DNA of 64,000 bases from positions 54,157,501 through 54,221,500 of the forward strand of contig CM074862.1 in assembly GCA_037501455.1 (NCBI GenBank). Direction: 5' to 3'. This stretch comes from Lantana camara. Taxonomy: Eukaryota; Streptophyta; Magnoliopsida; Lamiales; Verbenaceae. The position numbers and the translations under genes were made by a program. The notes under the pieces are model-generated. The model was not told where the DNA came from, did not search any database, and worked only from the letters and a program-made list of their open reading frames with translations. Shown in pieces: positions 10,554 through 22,067 of this stretch. Position 1 is the stretch's first letter, and each line of letters starts with the position of its first letter.

Positions 10554-12514
10554 CTGCAACTCAAAAGAAAGGAAAAAGGGGAAAACAACAACGAGGGTTA
10601 GTCCTAGTGACTAGTGAGGGGGCTACTCACTCACCCGATATACATATATAGAGCAAAGCAATTAATAAAACGGAAGGATCCTTGAACGAAGAGTGGTTTT
10701 TGCAAGCCAAATTAATTCCCGTGATATATATATACATAAAGTAAAAGGGAAGGAAAAAGGAGAAATTTGCCAAATTTTAAGTAATTAGAAATCCACTCTC
10801 ATTTCACAGATCATACAAAACTAAACCAACTCGGCGAGTACGAGTCACACACCAAACTCCCATATACGAAGACCAAAGCAAAACAAAACGAATCATCATC
10901 CGTCCCCAACACCGGTTGATAGAAGGGTTGATCGGCCCTAACTATCCACACACAGAAACGAGACAAGGTTTAATTACTACCTTGAAACCTTCGGTGGTTG
11001 CCTCCGCCGGCTCAAGAGAAACACCCTTCCTCAACCTCCTAAGGTTGGGTGAGACTCTCAAATGGAGGTGTTGATGGAAGAGCTCGGCGACCCCTCGGCC
11101 GTCCCGAGATTACCATACCACACTCCGGGGCCCAAACATATCACGAAAATCACACAAACATATCTCAAAGCTTATCTTTCAAAGCCAAATCTCGCTTACA
11201 CACACACACTGGCCCAAAACTAAACTTTTGCAAACAAAAGCAAAATAGCATATATTCTTATACAAAACGTTTTCCAAACTCTTATAACAAATGGGAAGAA
11301 CCCGCAACATGCGTATCATGCACTTATTTACCATATATTATACGTATTCGCATGCAAGGTTTGAAACCAATTAGGGTCGTAGGTCAAATAACTAAAAGAG
11401 CAAAACCTCACCTTGTCAACGGACGTAGTGGAGACCAAAAGAGGAAACCGGACACCTACGGAGCAAGCTCGTCCTCTACAGGAAGATCCGCTGAACAAGA
11501 CAAACAACAAGAAACACCCTTTGACTCAAAATGAACCACATTGACGTTCGGTACATGCGTACGTATGCTTATGATGCCAATGATATGAAATGAATTCACA
11601 TTAAGGCCATTTACGAGCAAATAATTCATATAAGAACATATATCACAAACGAGGAGGTAAATCAAAGCACAATTCATAACATAAGGCTTAGTACCTCATA
11701 AGGCAAGTCACTTATGCATACACATCACAAACGGGACAAGAAAGACCAACAAGAAGCAACGAAAAGGCGAAAGAAATCTCCCCGGATGCCACCCTGCTTG
11801 ACACGGCCGTGTCAGAAAAGAAAGGGGAATGGACACGGCCGTGTCAGGCGAAATAATTCGAAAAAAACATTTCCGAGGGCTTCACACGGCGGTGTCCATT
11901 TTTCTTTGTAAACTGACGCGGCCGTGTCAGGCAGAAAAATTCAAAAAATTAAGGGTCGAGGGCTCAACACGGCCGTGTCCATTTTCCTTTGAAACTTGAC
12001 GTGGCCGTGTCAGGCCTTCGGCCTGGAAAAATTTTTGGCAAAAAATGGCCGAAAAAAGGAAGCAAAAACAGGGTATTTCGGTTGGGGGCTCCAAGGGAAC
12101 TCTTATGCCTTCTAAAAGACAAATACCAAGAATCAAAATAACATCAATTCGCCAAAGTTTCATGCTCAACAAGTAACCACAAATCAGCTCCAAAAAATGC
12201 AAGCAAATACAAGGCAAGAATGAAGGGAAGAAATGCATCATGTATATCTCATCCAATTCTCCAAAACTCATTAATGGAAAATGATCATATCTCAACAACC
12301 AAGAGAGAAGAAGCAATAAATATCAACAAGCATGCTTTAGGAGTCATAAATCATCATCAAGTCTCAAGGAAACAAGAAAGGAGCAAGAATCAAACCAATT
12401 CTCCCAACTACAACTATTCACATGCTTCCTCAATCTCCTAATCCCACCAAGAAATTAAACTCAAAAGCATATAAAAGAGAGAAGATAGAGAGAAGATTGC
12501 AACCATGAACTCAC
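10554..12514 (-). other. Putative leader introns in LTR B
   Basis: First donor AAAG|GTGAGT begins the intron at 12514. An acceptor CTGTAG ends it at 11476 (1039 nt). The 64-nt exon 11475-11412 follows. Second donor CAAG|GTGAGG is at 11411, and the second acceptor TTGCAG|GTT ends at 10554 (858 nt). Before that acceptor lie CTAAC, a typical branch sequence, and a long pyrimidine tract, which makes it the best acceptor of the five families. Confidence 0.5.
11799..12012. repeat. Six copies of a GACACGGCCGTGTC palindrome
   Basis: Copies lie at 11799-11814, 11832-11845, ~11883-11896, 11915-11928, 11966-11979 and 11998-12011. The first is a perfect 16-nt palindrome, TGACACGGCCGTGTCA. Most others differ by one base. 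The spacing of 30-50 bp suggests a bound factor or a methylated CG/CHG cluster. Confidence 0.9.
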
Positions 12515-13759
12515 CTTTCAATTTGGAGAAGCCTTGATGAAGATTTGAGCTCAAAATCAAAGATATGGCCAAAAGGTTTTTCCTTCTTCCTTGCTTGGCT
12601 TGGCTGATCGGTATTGATGAGAGAGGGAGGGAATGGATCAGTATCAAGGGGTTAAGGGGCTGAAATGGTTAGCTAACTCAAGTCACAAATCATGGTTAAG
12701 GCTTGGTTGAGTTTAAGTGGGGTCCACAACTCAAAGCTAGGTCAAAAGGTAGCTTCCAAGCGTCAGGGGCTCGTTACGGGTGAAATTTGAATTTCTTAAT
12801 GAACTTAGAAAAACGTGAGGCTTGTCCCATCGAACCCGAATCGTCGAAACGAGTTCAATGGTGGTGACGGAATTCAAATCTGAATTCCCGAGCTCAAAAT
12901 ACGCGTCCCGGAACCCAAGGTGCGCTAAATGCTTTTTAGACTCCTTTAGGTCCCGTCTCCAAAACGAACCCCAAAAGGCAAGCAAAATAAATACCAAAAC
13001 ATATACGAGCACATAATCGAGTTCATAAAGCATATAATTAACACATATCACAAATTCACATAAATCAGAATTAAATACGGATCCAAAACGAGCAAATACA
13101 AAGCAAGGCAAATTAAATGTTCATATTAAAGCAAATAAGTTCAAATAACTTCAATAATTCACGTTAGCAATGAAATATCACATAAGGAAATAATTGAATA
13201 GCGCACATAATAGTTTACCTGAAGAGTGTGATCAGTCGGGATGTTACACACCCCCGATCATCCATAACATAGAGAATTCGGTCCATGAAACCTAGCTCTC
13301 TCCAAGAAGACTTCAACCCTGAAACCTCCTCGGAGTCTTAGTAATCTTGTCCACAGTGGGAACTTTGGATAAGGACATCCGTCGGCCCTTGCTTCCCGGA
13401 ATATCACTCACCTCCATCCTCGAGCTCAAGTTCGATTTCCCCAAGCAAGCGTCCCTGCAAGGTACATCAATCTCCATACCACTTTCGTAGCATGGTCCAA
13501 AACATCTCGCCACATACGTACATATATATCCTTTTCAAAACCAAAACATTTCGGGTACCTATCCCGTATACCAAGATTCATACTATGGTTGCAAACCGTT
13601 TTCAATAAGCAACGATATAAGTATAATGAGCCAAGCTCCCAAAATCCGGCATACTTTGCCTATACATATAGTTTTCAAAACGGGAATTTGAGAACCAAAT
13701 CATGAAGGCTATACGGTATTGTCCACAATTTGAAAGCATTTTAATAATATAACTCCTCA

Positions 13760-14824
13760 CCTTTACCAAGAACCTCAAAGGTCGACCACGAGCAACGGAC
13801 TACTCGGTCGGAGACTCACCACCTAATAAGATAAACGTACTAACAAAGGTGAGACTCGACCCAAACCAAGTAAACGACGCACAGCTTAAGTAACAAGTCA
13901 CTTATGAGAGTTATGAATGCTTATGGAGTCATATCATGCACTTAATGAAGCGTGAGGATCAATCATGAGCATGTATAGCATGTCAAGGTCACACATAGCG
14001 TAGGAAGTTTTACAAGTTCAACTAAATGCATAACTTAGCAAAATGTAACAACTTAAACTTGATCAAGGCAGTAAAATCATAACAAGTGATATGCAAGAAG
14101 TTCCACCACATATAATACGGCCACAACTCATTAAAGGTATTATAGAAACAAGAAAAGGACATACAAGAGTCAAAACAAGCGAAACAAGTCAAGAAAACAA
14201 GGCTGGGGAAAATCCACCCCCATGGATTTTCCTTCACAAAAAAATCCACCCTCGCGGATTGTCCAGAAGCTACTGCCTCAAATCCACCCCCATGGATTTT
14301 TACACAACAAAAATCCACCCTAGTGGATTCTGCCCAGAACTTAAAAAAAAAACGTGACAGCCACTTCGAACTCGACGGGAATGAGTTCTAAACACCCCAA
14401 AACATGAAATTAAGATTCCAAAACCTCAATTAAGCATCATAAAACATTCATACATCATATAAGAACATGATATAAGCATAAAATCCAAGAATTAAATCAT
14501 TTAATCAAGAATTACATATATGCATAAAAGCTTCATAGTTCAAGCATGCTCTTCAATGGTGATTCTCTAATCCTAGCATGAATTCAACTAAAATTGATTC
14601 CAAACCTCATAAAAACTCAAGCATAATCATTCTACAACACCAATGGTGGATTCTTCAAACAAGCATGAAATCAAGAAATACTTACATCAAATTGTTCCTA
14701 ACACCATAAGAATCATATTTCCAACAAGAAATTCGAATTCAATCCAACATATAAGAACCCCAGTTCAAATTCAAGTCAAGAAGCTCAAGAACATAAAACC
14801 ATGGAAGTAGCACATAAAGCTTAC
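13760..14824 (-). other. Putative first leader intron and exon 2 in LTR D
   Basis: Donor CAAG|GTAAGC is at 14824, acceptor TTATTAG ends at 13823, the exon is 13822-13761 (62 nt), and the next donor AAAG|GTGAGG is at 13760. The last acceptor is lost beyond element B. In the uninterrupted unit the same sites are 51994, 50930, 50867 and 50081. Confidence 0.45.
14206..14335. repeat. Four inverted AATCCACCC...GGATT motifs in LTR D
   Basis: Four short inverted motifs in ~130 bp have AATCC/GGATT arms around an ACCC-plus-4-nt centre. The pattern recurs at 48122-48241 and 51318-51437. The centre alternates between CCATGG-like and CGCG or TAG forms. Confidence 0.8.
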
Positions 14825-15542
14825 CTTGAGAGCTGAAAATAGAAGAGAATAACTTGGTCTTGAGTCTCGAATCTCTAGATTCAATCTCCTAACTTGTCTC
14901 TTGAAAATGGTTGAAGGTGTTCTTGAGAGAAGATGAATGGGTTGGAGAGAAAAGTGAGGGAGAGAGGGTTTGAATCATGTGTTTTAACGTAAAATGAGGT
15001 TTGGGTGTTAAAATCTGATTTAGTAATTTAGGTCAGCTATTTGGGGCGCGAACCGGATCAATTGGAGCGAGTCAGGAGTGAAATTGGGTCTCAAATTGGG
15101 CTAAATTCGGAATTGGGTCATAAGTCTTATAAAAAGGTTGACTTTTCGTAAAATGGCCATAACTTCTTCATCCGAACTCCAAATCGAGCGATTCAAAAAC
15201 CCACGAACTCGTAATCAAATTATCTACTCAATTTTATTAAGTTCTGTCCAGTTCCAGGGTTAGAAAATAAATTTACCATTTAGTCCCTAAATTATACTTT
15301 AATGTCCAAATAAGCACATTATTTTGATTAAACACGAAGCATGCCATCGAAGCCAAATGGAAGCAATACGAGCACATAATTACCATATCAAATAGTCACG
15401 TATTTCATACATGTCATATATTCCACATAAGTTCAAGCATAACGGTCTATTAAGGCATATTATTCACATAATTCATGCAAAGAAGGGTAAATCGTTCACT
15501 CTCGTACCAAAGCATACCTTCATCGAGAAATGGGGCGTCACA

Positions 15543-15559
15543 ACCTCCCCTCCTTAAAG
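15543..15559 (-). other. Element D polypurine tract
   Basis: The sense strand reads TTAAGGAGGGGAGGT against the LTR end. The pol frame runs straight through it. Confidence 0.88.
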
Positions 15560-15578
15560 AAATCTGGTCCCCAGATTT
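15560..15578 (-). other. Hairpin beside PPT, element D
   Basis: AAATCTGG and CCAGATTT make a perfect 8-bp stem with a 3-nt loop. It is the positional equivalent of the hairpins at 3325, 23224, 32450 and 39499, with different arms. Confidence 0.6.
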
Positions 15579-17756
15579 ACCATCGAAAAACAACTCAGGA
15601 TGATATCTCCGCATCTTCTCTTCCATCTCCCATGTTGCTTCTACGGACTTAAGATCTTCCCAAAGTACCTTAACCAATGGAATTTGTCGATACCTCAACT
15701 CTTGAACCTTCCTATCCAAGATCTTTACCGGTTGTTGTTTAAATGTCAAATCTGATTCCAATTGTACCTCTTCAACCGGCATAGTTTCCATCTCGTCCCG
15801 GAAATACCTTCTCAATTTTGACACATGAAACACATTATGGATTCCCGTGAGATTCAGAGGCAAATCCAAGCGATAAGCAACTTCCCCGATACGTTCCACA
15901 ATCTCAAACGGACCAATGAATCTCGGATTCAACTTACCACCCTTTCCAATACTTGAGAAACCCTTTCTCGGTGTTGCCTTTAAGAAAACTCGGTCATCCA
16001 CTTCAAATTTCAAATCTTTCCTTCTCCGGTCGGCATAACTCTTTTGCCGATCTTGTGCCGCTTTCATGTGTTGCTTAATCCTTTGCACTTTTTCAATTGG
16101 TCCCTTAATCAAATCGGGCTCGGTTCCTCGCTCCAAACCATTTTCCTCGGTCCATTTCCATTCCTCAAGATCCCAATAAAGAGGAGACCTACACTTACGG
16201 CCATACAAAGCTTCATATGGTGCCATCTTGATCGAAGATTGGTAACTATTACTGTAGGCGAATTCGATCAAAGTCAATTGTTTATCCCACTCAACCGAAA
16301 AATCCATTACACAAGCCCTTAATAAATCCTCAAGAAACTTAATCACCCGTTCGGATTATCCAGCTGTTTTCGGATGAAATGCGGTACTAAAACTTAACTT
16401 CGTACCCCATAATCTGTTAAGAACTTTCCACAACTTAGAAGTGAAACGAGGATCTCTATCCGAAATAATGCTAGCGGGTATCCCATGTAGTCTCACAATT
16501 TCTCGGTGATACAACTCCGCTAATTTCTCCACTTTATCGGTCGATCGAATCGGTAGAAAGTATTCAGATTTTGTAATGCTATCTACAATGACCCAAATTC
16601 CATCAAATCCCTTCTTCACTCTCGGAAGCCCGGTCACAAAGTCCATAGTGACTTGTTCCCATTTCCACTCGGGAATCGGTATCGGTTGCAACTTTCCCGC
16701 TTGTAATTGATTTTCGGCCTTAACTTGTTGACAAACTCGACATCTCTTAACAAAATTAGCCACATCCTTTTTCATTCCATGCCACCAAAAGTACTTCTTG
16801 AGATCCCGGTACATCTTGTTGCCACCCGGATGCATCGTGTAGACGGTCCTATGTGCTTCTTCAAGCACTAACTTTTGCAATCCATCCGGTATACATACTC
16901 GGCCCTTGTACCTAAAGATCCCCAAATCATCAAATCCAAACTTAGACTTCGGATTAGCCTTTGCTCGAATCACTTGTCTTTGAATCCAATCATTCGTTGA
17001 TTGTGCATCTAGAATCCTTTGCCTCAAATCCGGCCTTATAGTGATGTTAGCCAACCTTGATTGCGAAACAAGGATCTCGGTTTCACCCTTACCGAAATCA
17101 ACCTCAAGATTAGCAATCTTTGCTTTCCGACTCAAGGCATCCGCAACTACATTCGCCTTCCCCGGATGATATTGTATGACACAATCGTAATCTGCCAAGA
17201 ATTCCATCCACCGTCGTTGTCTCATGTTCAATTCCTTCTGTGTGAACAAGTAACGGAGACTCTTGTGGTCGATATATACCTCAAACTTAATTCCATAGAG
17301 GTAGTGTCGCTATTTTGCTAAGGTAAATATCACCGCGGCCAACTCAAGATCATGTGTTGGGTAATTCTGCTCATGCTCCTTCAATTTCCTCGAAGCATAA
17401 GCAATCACCCTACCATTTTGCATAAGCACGCATCCCAACCCTTCCTTGGATGCATCGGTAAAAACTGAAAACCCATCCGAACCTTCCGGTAGAGTCAACA
17501 CCGGAGCCGTTGTCAATTTCTCCTTAAGTACATGGAAGCTCTCTTCACAAGCTTCATCCCACACAAACTTTGTTTCCTTCTTAGTTAATCGTGTGAGAGG
17601 TGCGGCAATCTTAGAAAAATCCTTGACGAATCGGCAGTAATAACTTGCTAAGCCAAGAAAACTCCTTACTTCCGACACATTCTTTGGTTGCTCCCAAAGA
17701 GAAACTGTTTCTATCTTAGAAGGATCCACTGAAATCCCATCACCGGAAATAATATG

Positions 17757-18301
17757 TGTTCGGTTAAGTCCAACATAACGGTTGCAATCCCCAAACGTGT
17801 GTAGGTTAGTTGACTTGCGAGATTAGCCTCCTTCGATTGGTTACACTGACTTCCGTATTCTACATACACGTCACTCTACCTTCATTGAAAGTTTCTGTGT
17901 AAGGCTTTGATCAATGTTGTACGCTTGTTAAAGCCAATCTTATTGCTGAAGTTGCTCCACTTAGGATCAAGGGAAGTTATCCCAGAAGAAGCCTTGAGAT
18001 GGCTAATCGTTGAAGTAGTGGTTCGTCAAAGACTTTATTCCTTGATTTGGTGATTAAGACACCGAATCCTCTCGGTCACATCTACAGATTCTTGACCGCC
18101 TTAGTCTCTTGTAGTCTTTCACCTTCTTGGATACCTAGATCTTCGTCTCTTCGAGACGAGAAATCTTTACTTAGTGTTTGGATGGTCGATCCTTCCTCGA
18201 GCATCGTGTCGTCGGTGTGCTGGAATCTCGATATCCTCCAAAGCCACTTGCTTCCGATCGTAGCCAAAGTAAACCGAACACAAAGCACAACAAAGAGCAG
18301 A
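17757..18301 (-). other. Element D non-coding region next to truncated pol
   Basis: RT homology stops sharply at 17756 and this sequence shows no coding frame. It has T/C-rich, gene-spacer character like parts of F's internal region (33000-34000). It leads directly into the hairpin array. The 17756/17757 junction is a deletion or recombination point. Confidence 0.6.
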
Positions 18302-18640
18302 GAACCCCATCTCCAAACAAATAAGTGAGAGCACCCCGTCTCTCGAGCACACAAGTGAGACCACCCCGTCTCTCAAGCACACAAGTGAGAGCACCCCGTC
18401 TCTCAAGCGCCTAAGTTCAAGAGAATCCGACATCTCCCAAAGGACTAGTTTGAGAAAAGATCCGACATTTCTCAAACACCTAAGTTAGGAAAATCCAACA
18501 ATTCCCAACACCTAAATTGAAGGAATCCAACATCCTTAAAACACGTAAATTAGGGAGAATCCAGCATTTCCCAAGCACATAAATTAGAGAGAATCCAACA
18601 TCTCTCTTGCAGACAAGTTAGAGAGAATTCACATCTCTCT
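18302..18640 (-). repeat. Array of short hairpins, element D
   Basis: About ten units have complementary arms. GAGAGCACCCCGTCTCTC types come first, then TGAGAAA/TTTCTCA (18451-18474), GGAA/TTCC, AAGGA/TCCTT and AGAGAGA/TCTCTCT around ATCCNNCA cores. It has the same design as the arrays in A and F. Confidence 0.82.
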
Positions 18641-19606
18641 TGCACATACATTAGAGAGGTCCCTACAACCCCTAACATGTCGTGGCATATATAACCATCA
18701 TAAAAGAATCAATTGCATACACCTAGGTTTGCATATTTAAAATGAAATGCGGTACATGTTTTTGCGTACCTTTAATCAACTAATGTCGGTATCCCTTAGA
18801 GCATAGGTTGCGCATCCATGTCATATCTCAAGGGGGACATTGCGATGGAATTTCCTCTACAACACATAGTTGAAAGCATGTGTATGTATACATGATGGTT
18901 AGTAAGCACTTATGAAAAGCAGTAAGCAATTTAGTTACAAAATGGTTGTAATCACATAAGTACATAATTGCAACATAAGATACTCGCGATACTTAATTAA
19001 GCACATAAGTTCAGTCAACTCAATTCAATGTGTGCAAAAGCAAGTAATCTATACGTTGCTAAAGCGAGTAGACAATTAAATAAGTTATCAAAGGAGAGTT
19101 CAAGCTACCTAAGGCAAGGACACAATCATTTAAGGTACTAGCATAATTGATTATAAAACAATTGAATTCTAACATATTAGTAACAAGGAGCATGTAGTTC
19201 TTAAGTTTCCATAGCAATTAGGCAAGTAGTCAAGTCATTAGGTTCACATTCGAAGCATGCTTCTAACAAGTACAAAATTCAAGCTAAAAGCACTTATTTT
19301 AAGTAACCGGAGTAGTCATTTAAGAAAAATGAATTCTTTCAACACAAGTCGATTAACAGGTAAGCAACAATTCCAAAATTCTAAAGCATTTACACAATTA
19401 ATTCAATCGTACCTAGCATGATTCAATCTCAGCAAAAGGATAAGCGCAAGTGTATTAAAAGATGTAAGCATGTAATCAAGTAGTTCAGAAAGTTCATGCC
19501 AATTAATCATAATTGCCAACTCAAGTAAATGCAATGCACAAATATTCCTATGCCGTACGACCTAGACCGACACAAAATGACTCAAGAGCCCGGTTTTGAA
19601 CCTTAA
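18641..19606 (-). other. Element D leader-side region without gag
   Basis: It lies where gag should be, between the PBS and the array, but has no frame with Gag motifs. The block near 18780-18850 matches element A near 4040-4140. The rest is AT-rich with many ACATAAGT-like repeats. Confidence 0.6.
19592..19602 (-). other. Hairpin beside PBS, element D
   Basis: GGTT and AACC pair around a 3-nt loop (CAA on the sense strand). A shared block CCGTACGACCTAGAC lies at about 19552-19566. Confidence 0.4.
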
Positions 19607-19618
19607 GCTCTGATACCA
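19607..19618 (-). other. Primer-binding site, element D
   Basis: The sense strand reads TGGTATCAGAGC, complementary to initiator tRNA-Met, 11 nt from the LTR start at 19630. Confidence 0.9.
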
Positions 19619-19629
19619 CACAAATAGGG

Positions 19630-19673
19630 TGTAACGCCCCGGCGGAGGGAATCACATCCTATCCCGCGCTAAG
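19630..19673 (-). repeat. Element D 5' LTR, terminal 44 bp
   Basis: It begins TGTAACGCCCCGG and is cut after CTAAG by element E. The LTR resumes at 28407. Confidence 0.85.
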
Positions 19674-20016
19674 TGTAGCGCCCCTATACACTACAACCCC
19701 GCACCAAAGTATCTCTCGAGTGGATGTGAGGCCTAGCACCCGAGAAACACTCCAGCGAACGGACAGTGCTATACAATATCAGAGTATTGGAACATTGCAG
19801 CGGAAATTTTATAATTTTGAAACTTTCAAAACTATGATAGGGGAATGCAATAAATAAGCCAGTAATGGCATAGTATAGATATCAAAAGTAGTGACCACGC
19901 CGTAATAGACAATTACAAGCTCGGAAGCATAACTTATTCTAAAGAACCTTGAACTATCATGCTAACGAGAAGACACACTAGGCTTCAAGATACCTTCTAG
20001 TAAGCGCCCGTTAAAC

Positions 20017-21964
20017 CTGAAACCATGAGTTGTACAGTGCTAGGGTTAGTCAAAGTGACTAAGTGAGGGGGGTAGTTGGAATTACATATATACGTATAGG
20101 TATATTTGAAAAGTGTTTGACTATAAAAGTTGGAGTTTGATAATATTAATAAAATAATATATTAATAGTACTATACCGGAAATCAATAAAATAATAATCA
20201 ATACAAATATTTGGTTCATATTTATTTTGAGAAAAAGGGAGTAAGGGGGACTGGGTATCAGATTCTTGAAAATATGAACCATACGACAATAAAGTATTAA
20301 TGCCCTGCAAGTAGGCGTTCTCCATCCTTTACTCCTTAAACAGAATGAAATCAGAAATAACAAAATCAATCCAGCCTTCTTCCTCCATGATCTGTCGGGA
20401 GCAACCCCTCGAGATCCAGATACAGACAGAGGGAGGGACGTACCTTTCCCGTCACTTAATGTGGAATAACTAACCTCCAGTTAAACCAACATTAAGATCA
20501 GATTTGGCGGCAGGTATAGTAATAGACGATGGCCCTTGCCACCCGGCTATTAGTTCTACCATACCACCGGGCCCAACAGATACAAATACAGATACAGATC
20601 TTGCATTTTAAATACAGAATAGAGTTACATTATATCAATACTCGCCACAATGGACTTGAGTATGATATGTTTGTAACTTATACTTGAACAAGGATTTTGT
20701 TTTATATAATAGGATAATAGATATCCTTATATCAGATATTTCCCAAAAAGGGGATAATACTATAATTAGGGAAAATAAGACTGATCCCTTATTGGGATAA
20801 ATAATAAAATATTTTATATGTAGACTCATGATCCCAGTTGAAAATATTTTAACCTCACCTGCTACGATACAGAATCAAGTAAGGTATTCGGGGTTCCACT
20901 GTCCAGACCTAGTTCCTGAAAGTAGTGAACTACTACGGACTTAGAGAACTAGGTTCTTTCTACACTAATGCGACACATGAATGAGTATAATTAAGGCATA
21001 TTGTAACAAGGAGTAACAGTAAGGTACAGGAAATTCGGTAATCTAGAATTGAAATATTATTGTAAAACACACTGATACCAAAGTCATACAACTGAATTAA
21101 CCAAGAAATTCTTATTCAATTTATAAATCCAAATTAAGGTTTATTTTTAATAAAGGTGAACCCGATTTTGAAAGCGTTATTTAATCCCCGATTTTGAAAT
21201 CGTTAGACAAAAGTCCTTTCTTAAATAAAACCAAATTTTATTTTATATTAATTCTTGAAATTACTACATGATATTATTGGTCAAAATTCATATTTAAAGT
21301 CAAAAGTCAAAGTTACTATTGAAAAACGATTACTATTTAAACATAGGGGATTAAATACTTTTAAACATAAAATCAAACACACACTTACACACACTAGCAC
21401 ACGGTACACACATATTTCAAGAACATCAAGAACATGTTCTTCATCATGTTTGAATATCCATAAGATGTTTTAGGCATTCTTGATCAAATTCATAGTCATA
21501 ACATAAGATTAAAGAATAAATGAGCATAATATATAAACTTTTCATGAAATATGATTCATAAACAAATTCCTAAACATGAATTTATTCAAATCTTCAAGTA
21601 TTCATAAAATGTTCTACACATGCTTGATTATATTCATATTTATAACATAAGATTTGAAGCATAATATAGCAAAATATATAAATTCTCTATGAAAAATAAT
21701 TCTAAATAAATTATTCTAGGCATGAATTTAATCAAACAAGATCATAATCATTTAAATACATACTCACATTATATCATATCATAATTCATGCATTTAATTA
21801 AATAAAATTCCATAATGTGCACACATTGTATTTAAAACTAACAATTATGCACGTATTTCATAAAATAAATTCCTAAAGCATAATTTAATTAATCCTAGAC
21901 ATGCTACTATTATTTTTATACTAAGAACATAATATAAAGCATGAAATAATAGAAGAAAACATAC
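20017..21964 (-). other. Putative leader introns in LTR E
   Basis: Donor CTAAG|GTATGT (21964) directly follows a CT-rich leader about 70 nt after the expected start site. An acceptor TTTCAG ends at 20916 (1049 nt). The 57-nt exon 20915-20859 ends GCAG|GTGAGG. A second intron (20858-20017, 842 nt) ends at CAG|GTT with CTAAC ~28 nt before it. The right LTR has all sites 5201 bp further on. Confidence 0.5.
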
Positions 21965-22059
21965 CTTAGAGAGAGAGGGGAGGGAATGGCGTGAGGTTGG
22001 GGAGAGAAGAGAGTGATTTTGTGTGTTGATTTGTGAAGTATAAATGAGGCTTGAGGGGG

Positions 22060-22067
22060 TATTTATA
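22060..22067 (-). promoter_or_regulatory. TATA box, LTR E (left)
   Basis: The sense strand reads CTATAAATACC, a near-ideal plant TATA box. About 30 nt downstream begins an ACAAATCAACACACAAAATC-like start region and a CT-rich leader. The right LTR copy is at 27261-27268. Confidence 0.8.

Larger units (their letters stand above)
9296..13248 (-). mobile_element. Element B: Ty3/Gypsy, 5' part only
   Basis: It has a complete 5' LTR, a PBS and the 5' half of gag on the minus strand. Element A is inserted in gag at 9296, so the remainder of B lies to the left of this window. B's right end (13248) cuts the LTR of element D: the sequence after it continues the D LTR at the same place as 47161 in an uninterrupted copy. 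Confidence 0.9.
10099..13248 (-). repeat. Element B 5' LTR (3150 bp)
   Basis: It starts TGTAACACCCCC and ends GATGTTACA. Its terminal ~150 bp resemble LTR A (GCCACATCCCCCGCACT, then GCTAGGCGG), but the middle is unrelated. It holds the six-palindrome cluster at 11799-12012 and putative splice sites. Confidence 0.9.
13249..15542 (-). repeat. Element D 3' LTR, right-hand part
   Basis: It matches 47161-49484 and 50356-52677 closely and ends GGGGCGTCACA directly before a PPT. Its left part is displaced beyond element B and off the window. Relative to the other copies it lacks 66 bp near 14640, with a short repeat (CAA) at the break. Confidence 0.9.
15450..17756 (-). pseudogene. pol: Gypsy pol 3' part: RT end, RNase H, integrase, chromodomain (element D)
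   Basis: One frame is read right to left and broken only by TAG at 17310 and TAA at 16356. It begins abruptly in the RT at HIISGDG (17756). Then come the RT connection ([12 protein letters not shown]), RNase H (FTDAS, Asp near 17456; ELAAV), the integrase zinc finger (His near 16832, Cys near 16733) and the catalytic core (MDF Asp ~16643, SDRDPRF Asp ~16460, FLEDLL Glu ~16331). A chromodomain-like end (15588-15731, VLWEDLKSVEATWE...) is typical of Tekay/Del chromoviruses and would direct integration to heterochromatin. Both stops fit C-to-T type changes (TGG, CAA). The frame has no stop before the PPT and runs ~90 nt into the LTR. Gag, protease and the RT catalytic half are missing. Confidence 0.93.

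Noticed and set aside
11049..11534. 161-aa plus-strand ORF in LTR B
   Set aside because: Antisense to the element, low-complexity product, no conserved motif; treated as chance.
20121..20369. 82-aa hydrophobic ORF, repeated at 25322-25570
   Set aside because: It lies in LTR E and is repeated only as part of the LTR. The apparent membrane segment comes from AT-rich codons.
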